Source: Polycyclovorans sp002706265 (GTDB lineage Bacteria; Pseudomonadota; Gammaproteobacteria; Nevskiales; Nevskiaceae). From it: a stretch of DNA of 64,000 bases. The stretch is taken from assembly GCA_963973915.1 (NCBI GenBank), contig CAXBBM010000008.1:69335-133334 (forward strand), written 5' to 3'. The notes beneath the pieces are model-generated. The model was not told the DNA's origin. It worked only from the letters and a program-made list of their open reading frames with translations, and ran no database searches. The position numbers and the translations under genes were made by a program. This document shows positions 46,102 to 54,890 of the stretch, piece after piece. The number at the start of each line of letters is the position of its first letter. Positions within the stretch are counted from its first letter, which is position 1.

Positions 46102-47034
46102 ATGACATTTGCGATGCTGTTTCCGGGGCAGGGCTCACAGGCCGTCGGCATGCTGGGCGATTGGACCCACCCTCAGGTCAGCCAGACCTTCGCCGAGGCG
46201 GGCGAGGTGCTGGGCTACGACCTTGCCGCACTGGTGCGTTCCGGGCCGGAGGCCGAACTCAACCGCACCGACCGCACCCAGCCGGCTTTGCTCGCCGCCA
46301 GCATTGCGTTATGGCGGGTGTGGCAGGCCGAGGGCGGCGCCACGCCAGTGGCCATGGCCGGCCACAGCCTGGGCGAGTACGCCGCGTTGGTGGCGTCTGG
46401 CGCCCTGCACTTTGCCGATGCCTTGCGGCTGGTCGAGCGACGTGGCCAGTTGATGCAGGGGGCCGTGCCCGAGGGCGAAGGCGGCATGGTGGCGGTGATT
46501 GGTCTTGACGACGAAGCCGTCGAAGCGCTGTGCGCACGCTGCCCCGTTGACGCGGTGCTGTCGCCGGTCAATTACAACGCGCCGGGCCAGGTGGTCGTTG
46601 CCGGTGCGCGCGCCGCGCTGGACTGGCTGGAAGCCGAAGGCAAGTCTGCCGGCGCCCGGATGATGGTGCGCCTGCCGGTGTCGGTGCCCTCGCATTGCGC
46701 GCTGATGCAGTCGGCAGCGGTCGAGTTCGCCAAAGACCTGGACGCCGTTACCCTGCGGATGCCCGAAGTGCCGGTGCTGCACAACGTCGATGCCCGGCCT
46801 CGCGTGGACCTCGGCGGCGTGCGCGACGCGCTGGCCAGCCAGCTCCATCAGCCGGTGCGCTGGTCGCAGACCCTGCTGGTGCTGCAGGGCCAGGGCGTTT
46901 CGGCGCTGGCCGAATGCGGTCCCGGCAAGGTATTGGCGGGGCTGGCCAAGCGCACCCTGAAGGGCGTGCCCTGCCATGCGCTGGAGTCGCCGGCGGGCCT
47001 TGCGAGTGCGCAAGCCGCGATTGCGGCAAAATAA
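46102..47034 (+). CDS. fabD: malonyl-CoA:ACP transacylase
   Basis: Loads malonate onto ACP. The 310 residues show FPGQGSQAVGM at the start, the nucleophile elbow GHSLGEY with Ser89, the SVPSHCALM active-site His segment near residue 200 and the C-terminal ALAECGPGKVL. It opens the fabD-fabG-acpP-fabF block; plsX and fabH, which usually precede it, are replaced here by the rhombosortase gene. Confidence 0.96.
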   Translation: MTFAMLFPGQGSQAVGMLGDWTHPQVSQTFAEAGEVLGYDLAALVRSGPEAELNRTDRTQPALLAASIALWRVWQAEGGATPVAMAGHSLGEYAALVASGALHFADALRLVERRGQLMQGAVPEGEGGMVAVIGLDDEAVEALCARCPVDAVLSPVNYNAPGQVVVAGARAALDWLEAEGKSAGARMMVRLPVSVPSHCALMQSAAVEFAKDLDAVTLRMPEVPVLHNVDARPRVDLGGVRDALASQLHQPVRWSQTLLVLQGQGVSALAECGPGKVLAGLAKRTLKGVPCHALESPAGLASAQAAIAAK

Positions 47035-47078
47035 CGATTATTCCAAGTGCCCGACGACTGATCGGGCTCGAGAGAGCC

Positions 47079-47807
47079 ATGAAAAAACTGGAAGGACAAA
47101 CCGCCTGGGTCACCGGCGCAAGCCGCGGCATCGGGCAGGCCATTGCCCGGCGGCTGGCTGAAGAGGGCGCCAAAGTGATCGGAACCGCCACCACGCAGGG
47201 GGGCGCCGATGCCATTACCGCGGCCCTGGCCGAGTTTGGCGGCCAAGGCGCGGTGCTGGACGTTCGCGAACCCGAGGCCGGCGACGCCTTGCTCAAGGCG
47301 GTCGGCGCACCGGACATCCTCGTCAACAACGCCGGCGTCACCCGCGATCAGTTGCTGATGCGCATGAAAGACGACGACTGGGACGCGGTGATCGCCACTG
47401 ACCTCACCAGCGTCTTCCGGCTGACCCGTGCGGTGCTCAAGAGCATGATGAAGGCCCGCCACGGCCGTATCATCAGCATCGGCTCGGTGGTGGGCACGCG
47501 CGGCAATCCGGGGCAAACCAACTACTGTGCCGCCAAGGCCGGGCTGGTCGGCTTCTCCAAGGCCCTGGCCCAGGAAATCGGTTCAAGAGGCATTACCGTC
47601 AATGTGGTGGCGCCCGGCTTCATCGCCACCGACATGACCGACGCGCTTGCCGAGGCAACGCGCGAGAGTTTGTTGTCTGCAGTACCGCTGGGTCGTCTGG
47701 GTGCGCCAGAAGACATCGCCAACGCGGTGGCCTTTCTCGCCTCGCCGGAGGCCGGTTACATTACCGGCGAAACCCTGCATATCAACGGTGGTTTACACAT
47801 GGTCTGA
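47079..47807 (+). CDS. fabG: 3-oxoacyl-ACP reductase
   Basis: NADPH-dependent reduction of 3-oxoacyl-ACP. The 242-residue SDR has TGASRGIGQA, NNAGVTRDQLLMRMKD, the catalytic Ser in ISIGSVVG, YCAAKAG, and the closing GYITGETLHINGG. The ATG at 47079 follows GAGAGAGCC and gives the normal length; the same frame is open further upstream inside fabD and is ignored. It is the canonical FabG of the fatty-acid cycle. Confidence 0.96.
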   Translation: MKKLEGQTAWVTGASRGIGQAIARRLAEEGAKVIGTATTQGGADAITAALAEFGGQGAVLDVREPEAGDALLKAVGAPDILVNNAGVTRDQLLMRMKDDDWDAVIATDLTSVFRLTRAVLKSMMKARHGRIISIGSVVGTRGNPGQTNYCAAKAGLVGFSKALAQEIGSRGITVNVVAPGFIATDMTDALAEATRESLLSAVPLGRLGAPEDIANAVAFLASPEAGYITGETLHINGGLHMV

Positions 47808-47848
47808 GTGGTCCCCAGCCCCTCTCCCACAGGCCAGTCCGGGGACGC

Positions 47849-47877
47849 TGTTTCCCTTCCTTTTATCCCTTTACAAT
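47849..47877 (+). promoter_or_regulatory. possible acpP promoter
   Basis: TACAAT at 47872-47877 is a good -10 box with a weak TGTTTC 17 bases upstream. The T/C-rich tract between and a transcript start about 30 bases before the AGGAG of acpP fit a gene-specific promoter for this highly expressed protein. Confidence 0.4.
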
Positions 47878-47912
47878 ACGGCGGCTTTCGCCAAATCAGT
47901 CAGGAGTGACGC

Positions 47913-48158
47913 ATGAGCAGTCTCGAAGAGAAAGTTAAGAAAATCATTGCCGAGCAGTTGTCAGTTGCCGAAGACCAGATCACCCCTGACGCTTCGTTTG
48001 TCGAAGATCTGGGTGCTGATTCACTCGACACCGTCGAATTGGTGATGGCACTGGAAGAAGAATTCGAAATCGACATTCCCGACGAGGAAGCCGAGAAAAT
48101 CGTGACCTTCAACGATGTGCTGAAGTACATCAAGAACCACGCCAAGCTCGAAGGCTGA
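47913..48158 (+). CDS. acpP: acyl carrier protein
   Basis: An 81-residue acidic ACP with the phosphopantetheine site Ser37 in LGADSLDTVEL and the family sequence EEEFEIDIPDEEAEKI. The binding site AGGAG lies 8 bases before the ATG. A hairpin follows the gene, consistent with higher expression of acpP than of fabF. Confidence 0.97.
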   Translation: MSSLEEKVKKIIAEQLSVAEDQITPDASFVEDLGADSLDTVELVMALEEEFEIDIPDEEAEKIVTFNDVLKYIKNHAKLEG

Positions 48159-48170
48159 TCCGCGTCGCCG

Positions 48171-48205
48171 ATGGGGCCGCCCTGTGCGGCCCCATTTCCT
48201 TTTCT
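48171..48205 (+). terminator. hairpin between acpP and fabF
   Basis: A 10-bp stem ATGGGGCCGC/GCGGCCCCAT with loop CCTGT is followed by TTCCTTTTCTG. It is probably a partial terminator that lowers expression of fabF relative to acpP. Confidence 0.65.
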
Positions 48206-48255
48206 GTGTCCTTGTGCGCGGATGGTTTTTCTGAAAAGCAACTAAAGGAATACAC

Positions 48256-49494
48256 ATGTCCCGTCGCGTTGTTGTGACCGGTCTCGGCACCATTTCGCCT
48301 GTCGGCAACACCGTTGCCGAAGCGTGGTCTGCGGTTTGTGAAGGGCGTTCCGGCATCCGGCCGGTCACCGCCTACGATGTCAGCGCCTACAGCACGCGCA
48401 TCGCCGGGACCATCATCGATTTTGACGCCACGCAGTGGTTGAGCGCGAAGGACGTCAAGCGCACCGATGAATTCATCCAGTTCGGCGTTGCTGCGGCCAA
48501 GCAGGCCGTGCAGGACGCAGGCCTGCACATTACCGACGAAAACCGTGAGCGCATCGGCGTTTGCGTGGGTTCCGGCATCGGCGGCATTGGCACCATCGAG
48601 GCCGAGTGCCGCGTGCTGCATGCCAGTGGCCCGCGGCGCCTGTCGCCGTTTTTCGTGCCGTCTTCGATCATCAACATGACCTCCGGGTACATCTCGATCG
48701 ATCTGGGCATCACCGGCCCGAATCTTGCCACCGTGAGCGCCTGCACCACGGGGACGCACGCCATCGGCATGGCCTACCGCATGATCCAGTACGGCGACGC
48801 CGACATTTTCATTGCCGGTGGGTCCGAGTACGGCTCGGCCCCGGCCGGCATGGCGGGCTTCTGCCAGGCCCGTGCCATGTCGACCCGTAACGACGATCCC
48901 ACCGCCGCCAGCCGGCCGTTCGATGCCGGTCGTGACGGTTTCGTGCTGGGCGATGGCGCGGGCGTGCTGGTGCTGGAATCGCTGGAAAGCGCGCAGGCGC
49001 GCGGCGCCAGAATCTACGCCGAGCTGGTCGGTTTCGGCATGTCCAGCGATGCCTCGCACATCACCCTGCCGCCGGATGATGGCCATGGGGCGCGCCGCGC
49101 CATGCTCAACGCCCTGAAGGACGCAAAGGCCAATTCCGACGAGGTGGACTACATCAACGCCCACGGCACCTCCACGCCGGCCGGCGATGTCGCCGAAACG
49201 GTGGCCATCAAGGCGGCCTTTGGTGCGCGGGCCTACAAATTGCCGGTGTCATCCACCAAGTCGGTCACCGGCCACCTGTTGGGGGCCGCCGGGGGCATCG
49301 AGGCCCTGTTCTCGGTCATGGCGCTGAAGGATCAGGTGATTCCGCCGACCATGAACCTGACCGATCCCGATCCGAAATGTGACCTGGACTACGTGCCCAA
49401 CACGGCACGCCAGACCAAGCTGAATCTGGTGCTCTCGAACTCCTTCGGGTTTGGCGGCACCAACGGCACCCTGGCCTTCAAGCGCTACGCTTGA
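48256..49494 (+). CDS. fabF: 3-oxoacyl-ACP synthase II
   Basis: Condensing enzyme of fatty-acid elongation. The 412-residue thiolase-fold protein has Cys163 in SACTTGTHAIG, the catalytic His residues in YINAHGTSTPAGD and STKSVTGHLLGAAG, and the glycine-rich LSNSFGFGGTNGTL near the end. AAAGGAA precedes the ATG. Confidence 0.97.
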   Translation: MSRRVVVTGLGTISPVGNTVAEAWSAVCEGRSGIRPVTAYDVSAYSTRIAGTIIDFDATQWLSAKDVKRTDEFIQFGVAAAKQAVQDAGLHITDENRERIGVCVGSGIGGIGTIEAECRVLHASGPRRLSPFFVPSSIINMTSGYISIDLGITGPNLATVSACTTGTHAIGMAYRMIQYGDADIFIAGGSEYGSAPAGMAGFCQARAMSTRNDDPTAASRPFDAGRDGFVLGDGAGVLVLESLESAQARGARIYAELVGFGMSSDASHITLPPDDGHGARRAMLNALKDAKANSDEVDYINAHGTSTPAGDVAETVAIKAAFGARAYKLPVSSTKSVTGHLLGAAGGIEALFSVMALKDQVIPPTMNLTDPDPKCDLDYVPNTARQTKLNLVLSNSFGFGGTNGTLAFKRYA

Positions 49495-49573
49495 GGGGCC
49501 TTCAGGCGGCTCAGGTCGGGCCGGGTCGGCGATGGCCTGCGTCGTCGGGGTCTGACCTGACCCGCGCGCCCTA

Positions 49574-50893
49574 ATGCACATTGTCGAAGGCCCGGCCGCG
49601 GCGGACCTGCTGAGTTTGCAGGCCGCCGAGCCGGCGCGATTTCCGTGTCTGCTGGAAAGCGCCGCGGCGCATCCGCGCTCGGGGCGCTTCGACCTGTTGA
49701 TGATGGTCGACACCGCCGCCGACGCGGTGGACACGGTGTACGACGCCGATCCCTTTGCCCTGCTCGATGCGCGCCTGGCGGCGCTGCCGCGTTGCGCGCC
49801 GCATCCCGTGCTGCCGTTCGCCGGCGGCTATGCGGTGTTTCTGGGTTATGAAGCGGGGCGCTGGGTTGAGCCCCGCTGGCGCCCGCACGCGCAGGCCAGC
49901 GGTTTGCCCGAGGCGCAGTTGCTGCGCGTGCCGGCCGCGTTGATGCGGGACCGCGCCGACGGGCGGGTCTATGCGCTCAGTGAACGCAGCCAGGCGGAGG
50001 CGCGCTCGCTGCTCGATGCGCTGGCGGCGGCGCCAAGCGTGGCGCCGGCCCCGCAGACGGTGCTGGCGACGATGACCGCCGAACCCCCCGCAGCCTTTCT
50101 GGCGGGCGTGGCGCGCATTCACGAATGGCTGCGCGCCGGCGACGTGTTCCAGGTCAATCTGTCGCGTGCCTGGTCTGGCGCGCTGGCCGAGGGCGTGGCG
50201 CCGGCGCATCTGCACAGGGCGCTGCGGGCGGCCAACCCCGCGCCCTTTGCCGCCAGTTGGCGGGGTCAGGGCTGGTCGGTGGTCAGCTCGTCACCCGAAC
50301 GGCTGGTGAGCATTCGCGGTGATCAGGTCGACACCCGGCCCATTGCCGGCACCGCCCCCCGGGGGCGCGATGCCGCCGCCGACGCCCAGGCCATTGCCGG
50401 GCTGCGCGCCAGCGCCAAGGAGCGGGCCGAACACATCATGCTGATCGATCTTGAGCGCAACGATCTGGGCCGGGTCTGCCAACCGGGCAGCGTGCGGGTT
50501 GACGAGTTGATGACGGTTGAAACCTATCCGCATGTGCATCATCTGGTGTCCAACGTCAGCGGTCGGCTGCGGCCGGGCGTGGGCGCCGGTGCGGCGCTGC
50601 GGGCGGTGTTTCCGGGGGGCACCATCACCGGCTGCCCCAAGGTGCGGTGCATGGAGATCATTTCAGAACTGGAGTCGGGCCAGCGCGGCGCCTATACCGG
50701 CGCCATTGGCTATGCCTCGCGCTGCGGCCAGTTCGACAGCAACATTCTGATTCGCAGCTTGAGCTTGGTCGGTCGGCACCTCAGCCTGCGCGCCGGTGCC
50801 GGCATCGTGGCCGACTCCAATGCCGTCACCGAACTGGCCGAGACCGAAGCCAAGGCGCGCGGTTTGTTGCGCGCACTGGGCTTGAGCGGATGA
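49574..50893 (+). CDS. pabB: aminodeoxychorismate synthase component I
   Basis: Aminates chorismate for p-aminobenzoate and folate synthesis. The 439-residue chorismate-binding enzyme has an N-terminal barrel half and the catalytic half with DVFQVNLSRAW, SSSPERLV, IMLIDLERNDLGRVC, TYPHVHHLVSNV, and the signature FPGGTITGCPKVRCMEII. Pairing with pabC by ATGA overlap and the absence of trp genes favour PabB over anthranilate synthase. The glutamine amidotransferase PabA is not nearby. Confidence 0.92.
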   Translation: MHIVEGPAAADLLSLQAAEPARFPCLLESAAAHPRSGRFDLLMMVDTAADAVDTVYDADPFALLDARLAALPRCAPHPVLPFAGGYAVFLGYEAGRWVEPRWRPHAQASGLPEAQLLRVPAALMRDRADGRVYALSERSQAEARSLLDALAAAPSVAPAPQTVLATMTAEPPAAFLAGVARIHEWLRAGDVFQVNLSRAWSGALAEGVAPAHLHRALRAANPAPFAASWRGQGWSVVSSSPERLVSIRGDQVDTRPIAGTAPRGRDAAADAQAIAGLRASAKERAEHIMLIDLERNDLGRVCQPGSVRVDELMTVETYPHVHHLVSNVSGRLRPGVGAGAALRAVFPGGTITGCPKVRCMEIISELESGQRGAYTGAIGYASRCGQFDSNILIRSLSLVGRHLSLRAGAGIVADSNAVTELAETEAKARGLLRALGLSG

Positions 50894-51711
50894 AGCAGCT
50901 GTTCAACGGTCGTGTCGCCGACTGCCCGGCCGCCCTCGCCGCCGCGCTGGTCCACGGCGAGGGGGTGTTTCGCACCGTGCTGGTATGGGCGGGCGTGATC
51001 GTGGATGCCGAAGCCCAGCACGCCGTGCTGGCGGCCGACGCGCAGCGCCTGGGGCTGAAGATCGATCCCCTGCACACCTGGCTTGACGACAGCGCGCAGG
51101 CCCTTGCCGGCGCGCCGCGCGCCGCCTTGCGCTGGTGGCTGGCCGGCGATGACGGCGGCGGGTCGGTGCGCTGGGTGGCGGCCTCGCCATTGCCGGCAGA
51201 TCGCCCCGCGCACCTGTGGACGCAGGGCATCCGCGTCGGCATTAGCCCGGTCCGGTTGGTGGCGCCGATCGAGTTGGCCGGCATCAAGCACCTGAACCGC
51301 CTGCCGCAGCGCCTGGCCGCGCGCGGCTGGCGGCCTGATCAGTCCGAGGCCTTGATGTGCGACGCCGACGGGCATCTGGTGTGCGGCACCCGCAGCAACC
51401 TGTTCTGGGTGGCAGGGGGCGCCCTGTACACGCCCCCGCTCGATCGCGTGGGCGTCAAAGGTCTGATGCATCGTAAAATCGGGCGAACGGCTGACACGCT
51501 GGGTTTGCGGCTCCGCGAACAACGCATCAGCCCCGACCCACTGGACGATGCCGAGGAGGTTTTCGTGACCAACAGCCTGATCGGCCTCTGGCCGGTGCGT
51601 GCGCTCGATGCCCGGCAATGGCAGGCCCCGGGCCCCATCACCCGCGCACTGTTCGCGGCATTGCAGCACCCGCTGGCAGACCGGATGCGGGGGTCATCGT
51701 GCGCCGATTGA
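50890..51711 (+). CDS. pabC: aminodeoxychorismate lyase
   Basis: Releases p-aminobenzoate from aminodeoxychorismate. The 273-residue class IV PLP enzyme has HGEGVFRTVLV, the PLP lysine in IKHLNRLPQRLA, EALMCDADGHLVCGTRSNLF and the closing EEVFVTNSLIGLWPV. The order pabB-pabC-mltG-tmk-holB-pilZ is usual for gammaproteobacteria. Confidence 0.93.
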   Translation: MKQLFNGRVADCPAALAAALVHGEGVFRTVLVWAGVIVDAEAQHAVLAADAQRLGLKIDPLHTWLDDSAQALAGAPRAALRWWLAGDDGGGSVRWVAASPLPADRPAHLWTQGIRVGISPVRLVAPIELAGIKHLNRLPQRLAARGWRPDQSEALMCDADGHLVCGTRSNLFWVAGGALYTPPLDRVGVKGLMHRKIGRTADTLGLRLREQRISPDPLDDAEEVFVTNSLIGLWPVRALDARQWQAPGPITRALFAALQHPLADRMRGSSCAD

Positions 51712-52787
51712 TCATGGGGCTCTGGGCCCTGTTCGTCTTGGGCCTGTTCCTGCTGCTGGCCGTGGGCCTGTGGGCGCGTTTCGAACTGGTGACGCCCGAC
51801 GCGGTGCCGCACGAAACGCGCCTGGAGATTCCGCCCGGCGCGTCGTATCAGGCAATTCTTCGGCAATTGGTGGACGCGGGCCGGCTCAGCGCGCGCGAAA
51901 CGCTGTGGTTGCGCATCGAAGCGCGCCTCACCGAAACGCCGCAGGTCAAGGCCGGCGAGTATCTGATTGCCGCCGAACAGAGCCCGCACGACATCCGCGA
52001 CCTGCTGGTCAGCGGCAAGGTGATCCTGCACCGCATTCAACTGGTCGAGGGCTGGACCACGCAACAGGCCATCGCCGCGGTGCGCAGCAATCCCGCCATC
52101 GTTCAAGAACTGACCGAAGCCGAACTGGCGCTGGACCGATTGATGCCGGCGCTGGATCTGGAGGGCGGCTGGGCCGAAGGACGCCTGCGGCCCGACACCT
52201 ATGCGTTCCCCAAGGGCACCACAGACCGCGCATTTCTGCGGCGCGCGGCCCTGGCGCAAGCGGCCGAAATCGAGCGCTGGTGGGCGCAGCGTCCCGACGA
52301 CCTGCCGCTGAACAGCGCCGACGAGTTGCTGATTCTGGCGTCGATCATCGAAAAAGAAACCGGCCTGCCTGAAGAGCGCTTCGAAGTGGCCGGCGTGTTC
52401 GTCAACCGTCTGAAGCTGGGGATGCGACTGCAAACCGATCCCACCGTGGCCTACGGCGTCGCGGCCGATTTTTCCGGACCCCTGTTGCGCAAGCATCTCG
52501 ACACCGACACCCCGTTCAACACTTACACCCGCGATGGATTGCCGCCCACGGCAATCTGCCTGCCGGGCAGCGCGTCGCTGCAGGCCGCCGTCGCGCCGGC
52601 TGAATCCGGTTATCTCTACTTCGTGGCGCGGGGCGATGGCGCGGGCGGTCATGTGTTCTCCAAAACGCTGGCCGAGCACAATGCCGCCGTGCAGCGCTAC
52701 CGCGAGGCGATCCGCAGGCAGCGTGTGCCGGCGCCGACACCGGTGCCCGCGCCCGCGGTCACGCCCATTCCGGTCGATCAAGAATGA
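51699..52787 (+). CDS. mltG: endolytic murein transglycosylase MltG
   Basis: Cuts nascent peptidoglycan strands and so sets their length. The 362-residue protein has an N-terminal membrane helix (LWALFVLGLFLLLAVGLW), a LysM-like domain, and the YceG catalytic region with the Glu in LASIIEKETGLPEERFEVAGVF, followed by QTDPTVAYG and NTYTRDGLPPTAIC. GTG at 51699, behind a G-rich site, overlaps pabC by 13 bases; ATG at 51714 is the alternative. A Pro-rich tail ends the protein. Confidence 0.93.
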   Translation: MRRLIMGLWALFVLGLFLLLAVGLWARFELVTPDAVPHETRLEIPPGASYQAILRQLVDAGRLSARETLWLRIEARLTETPQVKAGEYLIAAEQSPHDIRDLLVSGKVILHRIQLVEGWTTQQAIAAVRSNPAIVQELTEAELALDRLMPALDLEGGWAEGRLRPDTYAFPKGTTDRAFLRRAALAQAAEIERWWAQRPDDLPLNSADELLILASIIEKETGLPEERFEVAGVFVNRLKLGMRLQTDPTVAYGVAADFSGPLLRKHLDTDTPFNTYTRDGLPPTAICLPGSASLQAAVAPAESGYLYFVARGDGAGGHVFSKTLAEHNAAVQRYREAIRRQRVPAPTPVPAPAVTPIPVDQE

Positions 52788-53422
52788 CGCGAGGCCGGCT
52801 GATCACCCTGGAAGGCGGCGAAGGCGCCGGCAAGAGCACGCTGGCCGCCCGCCTGTGTGCGGCGCTGGCCGCCGAAGGGCTTGCAGTGGTGCAGACCCGC
52901 GAGCCGGGCGGCTCACCCTTGGCCGAAGCGCTGCGCGGGATCGTGCTGCACTCATGGAACGAAGGCATGGCGCCGCAGACCGAGGCCCTGATCATCTCGG
53001 CCGCGCGGGCGGCGCATTGGCGGGCCACCATCGCGCCGGCGCTGGCGGCCGGGCAGTGGGTGATCTGCGACCGTTTCATTGATTCGACCACCGCCTATCA
53101 GGGCAGCGCGGGCGTGCCGCAGGGCTTGCTCGATGCGCTTGCGCAACTGGCGACCGACGGCCAACGACCCGACCTGACCCTGCTCGTCGATCTGGATCCC
53201 GCAGTGGGGTTGGCGCGAGCCCGACAACGGGGCGATGACAACCGCTTCGAGGCCGCCGACCTGGCGCGCCACCAGGCCATTCGTGACGCCTTCAGGGTTG
53301 CGGCGGCCGCCGAGCCGCAGCGCTTTCGTGTCCTCGACGGCAGTCTGCCGCCCGAGGCCGTCCTCACGGCGGCGCTGGCCGCACTTGCTGACGCGCGCCA
53401 AGGCTGGACCGCCCATGGCTGA
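52784..53422 (+). CDS. tmk: thymidylate kinase
   Basis: Phosphorylates dTMP. The 212 residues show the P-loop LEGGEGAGKSTLAARL, TREPGGSPLAEALR, the DR motif in VICDRFIDSTTAYQG, and DLTLLVDLDPAVGLARARQRG with the lid. Its ATG overlaps the mltG stop as ATGA. Confidence 0.96.
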   Translation: MTRGRLITLEGGEGAGKSTLAARLCAALAAEGLAVVQTREPGGSPLAEALRGIVLHSWNEGMAPQTEALIISAARAAHWRATIAPALAAGQWVICDRFIDSTTAYQGSAGVPQGLLDALAQLATDGQRPDLTLLVDLDPAVGLARARQRGDDNRFEAADLARHQAIRDAFRVAAAAEPQRFRVLDGSLPPEAVLTAALAALADARQGWTAHG

Positions 53423-54395
53423 GCCCGCCGCGCCGCCGCCACCACCGTTTGCCTTTGCGGCCTTGCCCTGGCACGCACCCTTGCTGGCGCGATGGCGCGA
53501 CGCTTCGCAGCAGGGCACCCGGCCGCAGGCGACCTTGCTGGCCGGGCCGCCCGGCAGCGGCAAGGCGTGGCTGGCCCAGGTGCTGGTCGCCGAAGCGCTC
53601 TGCGAACGCCCGGTCAACGGCCCCTGCCGGCAATGCAGCAGCTGTCACAAGCTGGCGCAGGGCCTGCATCCGGATCTGTTGTGGCTGCAGCGTGAGGTCG
53701 ATGAAAAGACCGGTCGCCGCCGTCGCGACATCCAGGTGGTGCAGGTGCGGCGGCTGATCGAGCGCCTGCACCTCAGCACCCACTACGCACGCGGGCGTTT
53801 TGCCGTGATCGAGCCGGTGGAAGCGCTGAACGTCACGTCCACCAATGCGCTGCTCAAGACCCTGGAAGAACCCGCCGCCGGCACCCATCTGATTCTCATC
53901 AGCCACCGACCACAGGCGCTGCTGGCCACGCTGCGCTCGCGGTGCGCGATCTGGCGGTGCCCGGCACCCTCGCCCGACCAGGGACGGGCCTGGCTGCTGC
54001 AGCAGGGCATCGACCCGGCGCCGGTGCCCTGGGCGTTGGCCGCCCCGCTGCACGTCAAGGAATGGGCCGATGCCGAACAGTTGAGTGTGTTCGCCCGCTG
54101 GGACGACAACTGGCGCGCCGTGGCGGCGGGCCGCATGGCGCCTCTGGCTGCGGTGGCCGAGGTGGGCAAGGACGAGGCCGGAGCCTTCGTGCGCTGGCTG
54201 ACCCGCTGGTGCCATCGCAGCATGACATTGGCCGCCGAGCAGGATCAGCCCGACCGGTTGCGGGCGCTGGATGACCTGCTGGACGACGTGATGGCCGCAC
54301 CTGCGCAGCTTGCCGGCAACGTGCAGCCGGGCCTGTTGCTCGAATCTCTGGCCATCGGCTGGTGGCGCGCCACGCTGCCGCTGCGCCGTGGGTAA
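53415..54395 (+). CDS. holB: DNA polymerase III subunit delta prime
   Basis: Part of the clamp-loader complex. The 326 residues include a P-loop-like LLAGPPGSGKAWLAQ, the zinc module with Cys residues in CRQCSSCHKL plus an earlier Cys, VIEPVEALNVTSTNALLKTLEEP, and SRCAIWRCPAPS, all as in HolB. The ATG at 53415 overlaps the end of tmk by eight bases. A Pro-rich N-terminus is slightly longer than usual. Confidence 0.92.
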   Translation: MAEPAAPPPPPFAFAALPWHAPLLARWRDASQQGTRPQATLLAGPPGSGKAWLAQVLVAEALCERPVNGPCRQCSSCHKLAQGLHPDLLWLQREVDEKTGRRRRDIQVVQVRRLIERLHLSTHYARGRFAVIEPVEALNVTSTNALLKTLEEPAAGTHLILISHRPQALLATLRSRCAIWRCPAPSPDQGRAWLLQQGIDPAPVPWALAAPLHVKEWADAEQLSVFARWDDNWRAVAAGRMAPLAAVAEVGKDEAGAFVRWLTRWCHRSMTLAAEQDQPDRLRALDDLLDDVMAAPAQLAGNVQPGLLLESLAIGWWRATLPLRRG

Positions 54396-54428
54396 ACTCG
54401 ACACTGCCTTCGAATCGGTCGCCTTGCC

Positions 54429-54791
54429 ATGAACCAGCTGCCCCGCACCGGGCTGACCCCGCCCGGCATTCTCACGCTCAGCGTCAAGGACAAGGCCGCG
54501 TTATCGGCGGCCTACATGCCGTTCGTGAAAAATGGCGGCCTGTTCGTGTCCACCACCAAGGAATACCGGCTGGGCGATGAGGTGTTCATGCTGCTGACCT
54601 TGATGGAAGACCCGGAGCGCATCCCCATCGCCGGCAAAGTCGTGTGGGTGACGCCACGCGGCGCGCAGAACAAGCGGCCGCAGGGCATCGGCGTGCAGTT
54701 CAGCGCCTCTGACAACGGCGCCACCCAGCGCAAGGTCGAAGGGCTGTTGGCCGGCGCGCTGGGCCACGACCGGCCCTCGCACACCCTGTAG
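54429..54791 (+). CDS. pilZ: PilZ domain protein (type IV pilus type)
   Basis: A 120-residue single PilZ domain with the conserved opening GILTLSVKDKAALSAAYMPF, NGGLFVSTTKEYRLGDEVF and GKVVWVTPRGAQNKRPQGIGVQF. The type IV pilus PilZ of this locus lacks the RxxxR c-di-GMP motif, and none is seen here, so it probably does not bind c-di-GMP. It follows holB by 33 bases, as in Pseudomonas and Xanthomonas. Confidence 0.92.
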   Translation: MNQLPRTGLTPPGILTLSVKDKAALSAAYMPFVKNGGLFVSTTKEYRLGDEVFMLLTLMEDPERIPIAGKVVWVTPRGAQNKRPQGIGVQFSASDNGATQRKVEGLLAGALGHDRPSHTL

Positions 54792-54890
54792 GCCGGCGGC
54801 GCCAGCACCCGCGGCGCAGGGCCTCCGGCGCAGGTGCCAAGGCCGCGAGCTATGCCCTTCGAATGGGCGCAGCCCCGCGGGGACGGGTGC

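Noticed and set aside
50341..50360. PIAGTAPRG in PabB as a lost catalytic residue
   Set aside because: The Arg usual after GT varies among PabB proteins, and all other motifs are intact.
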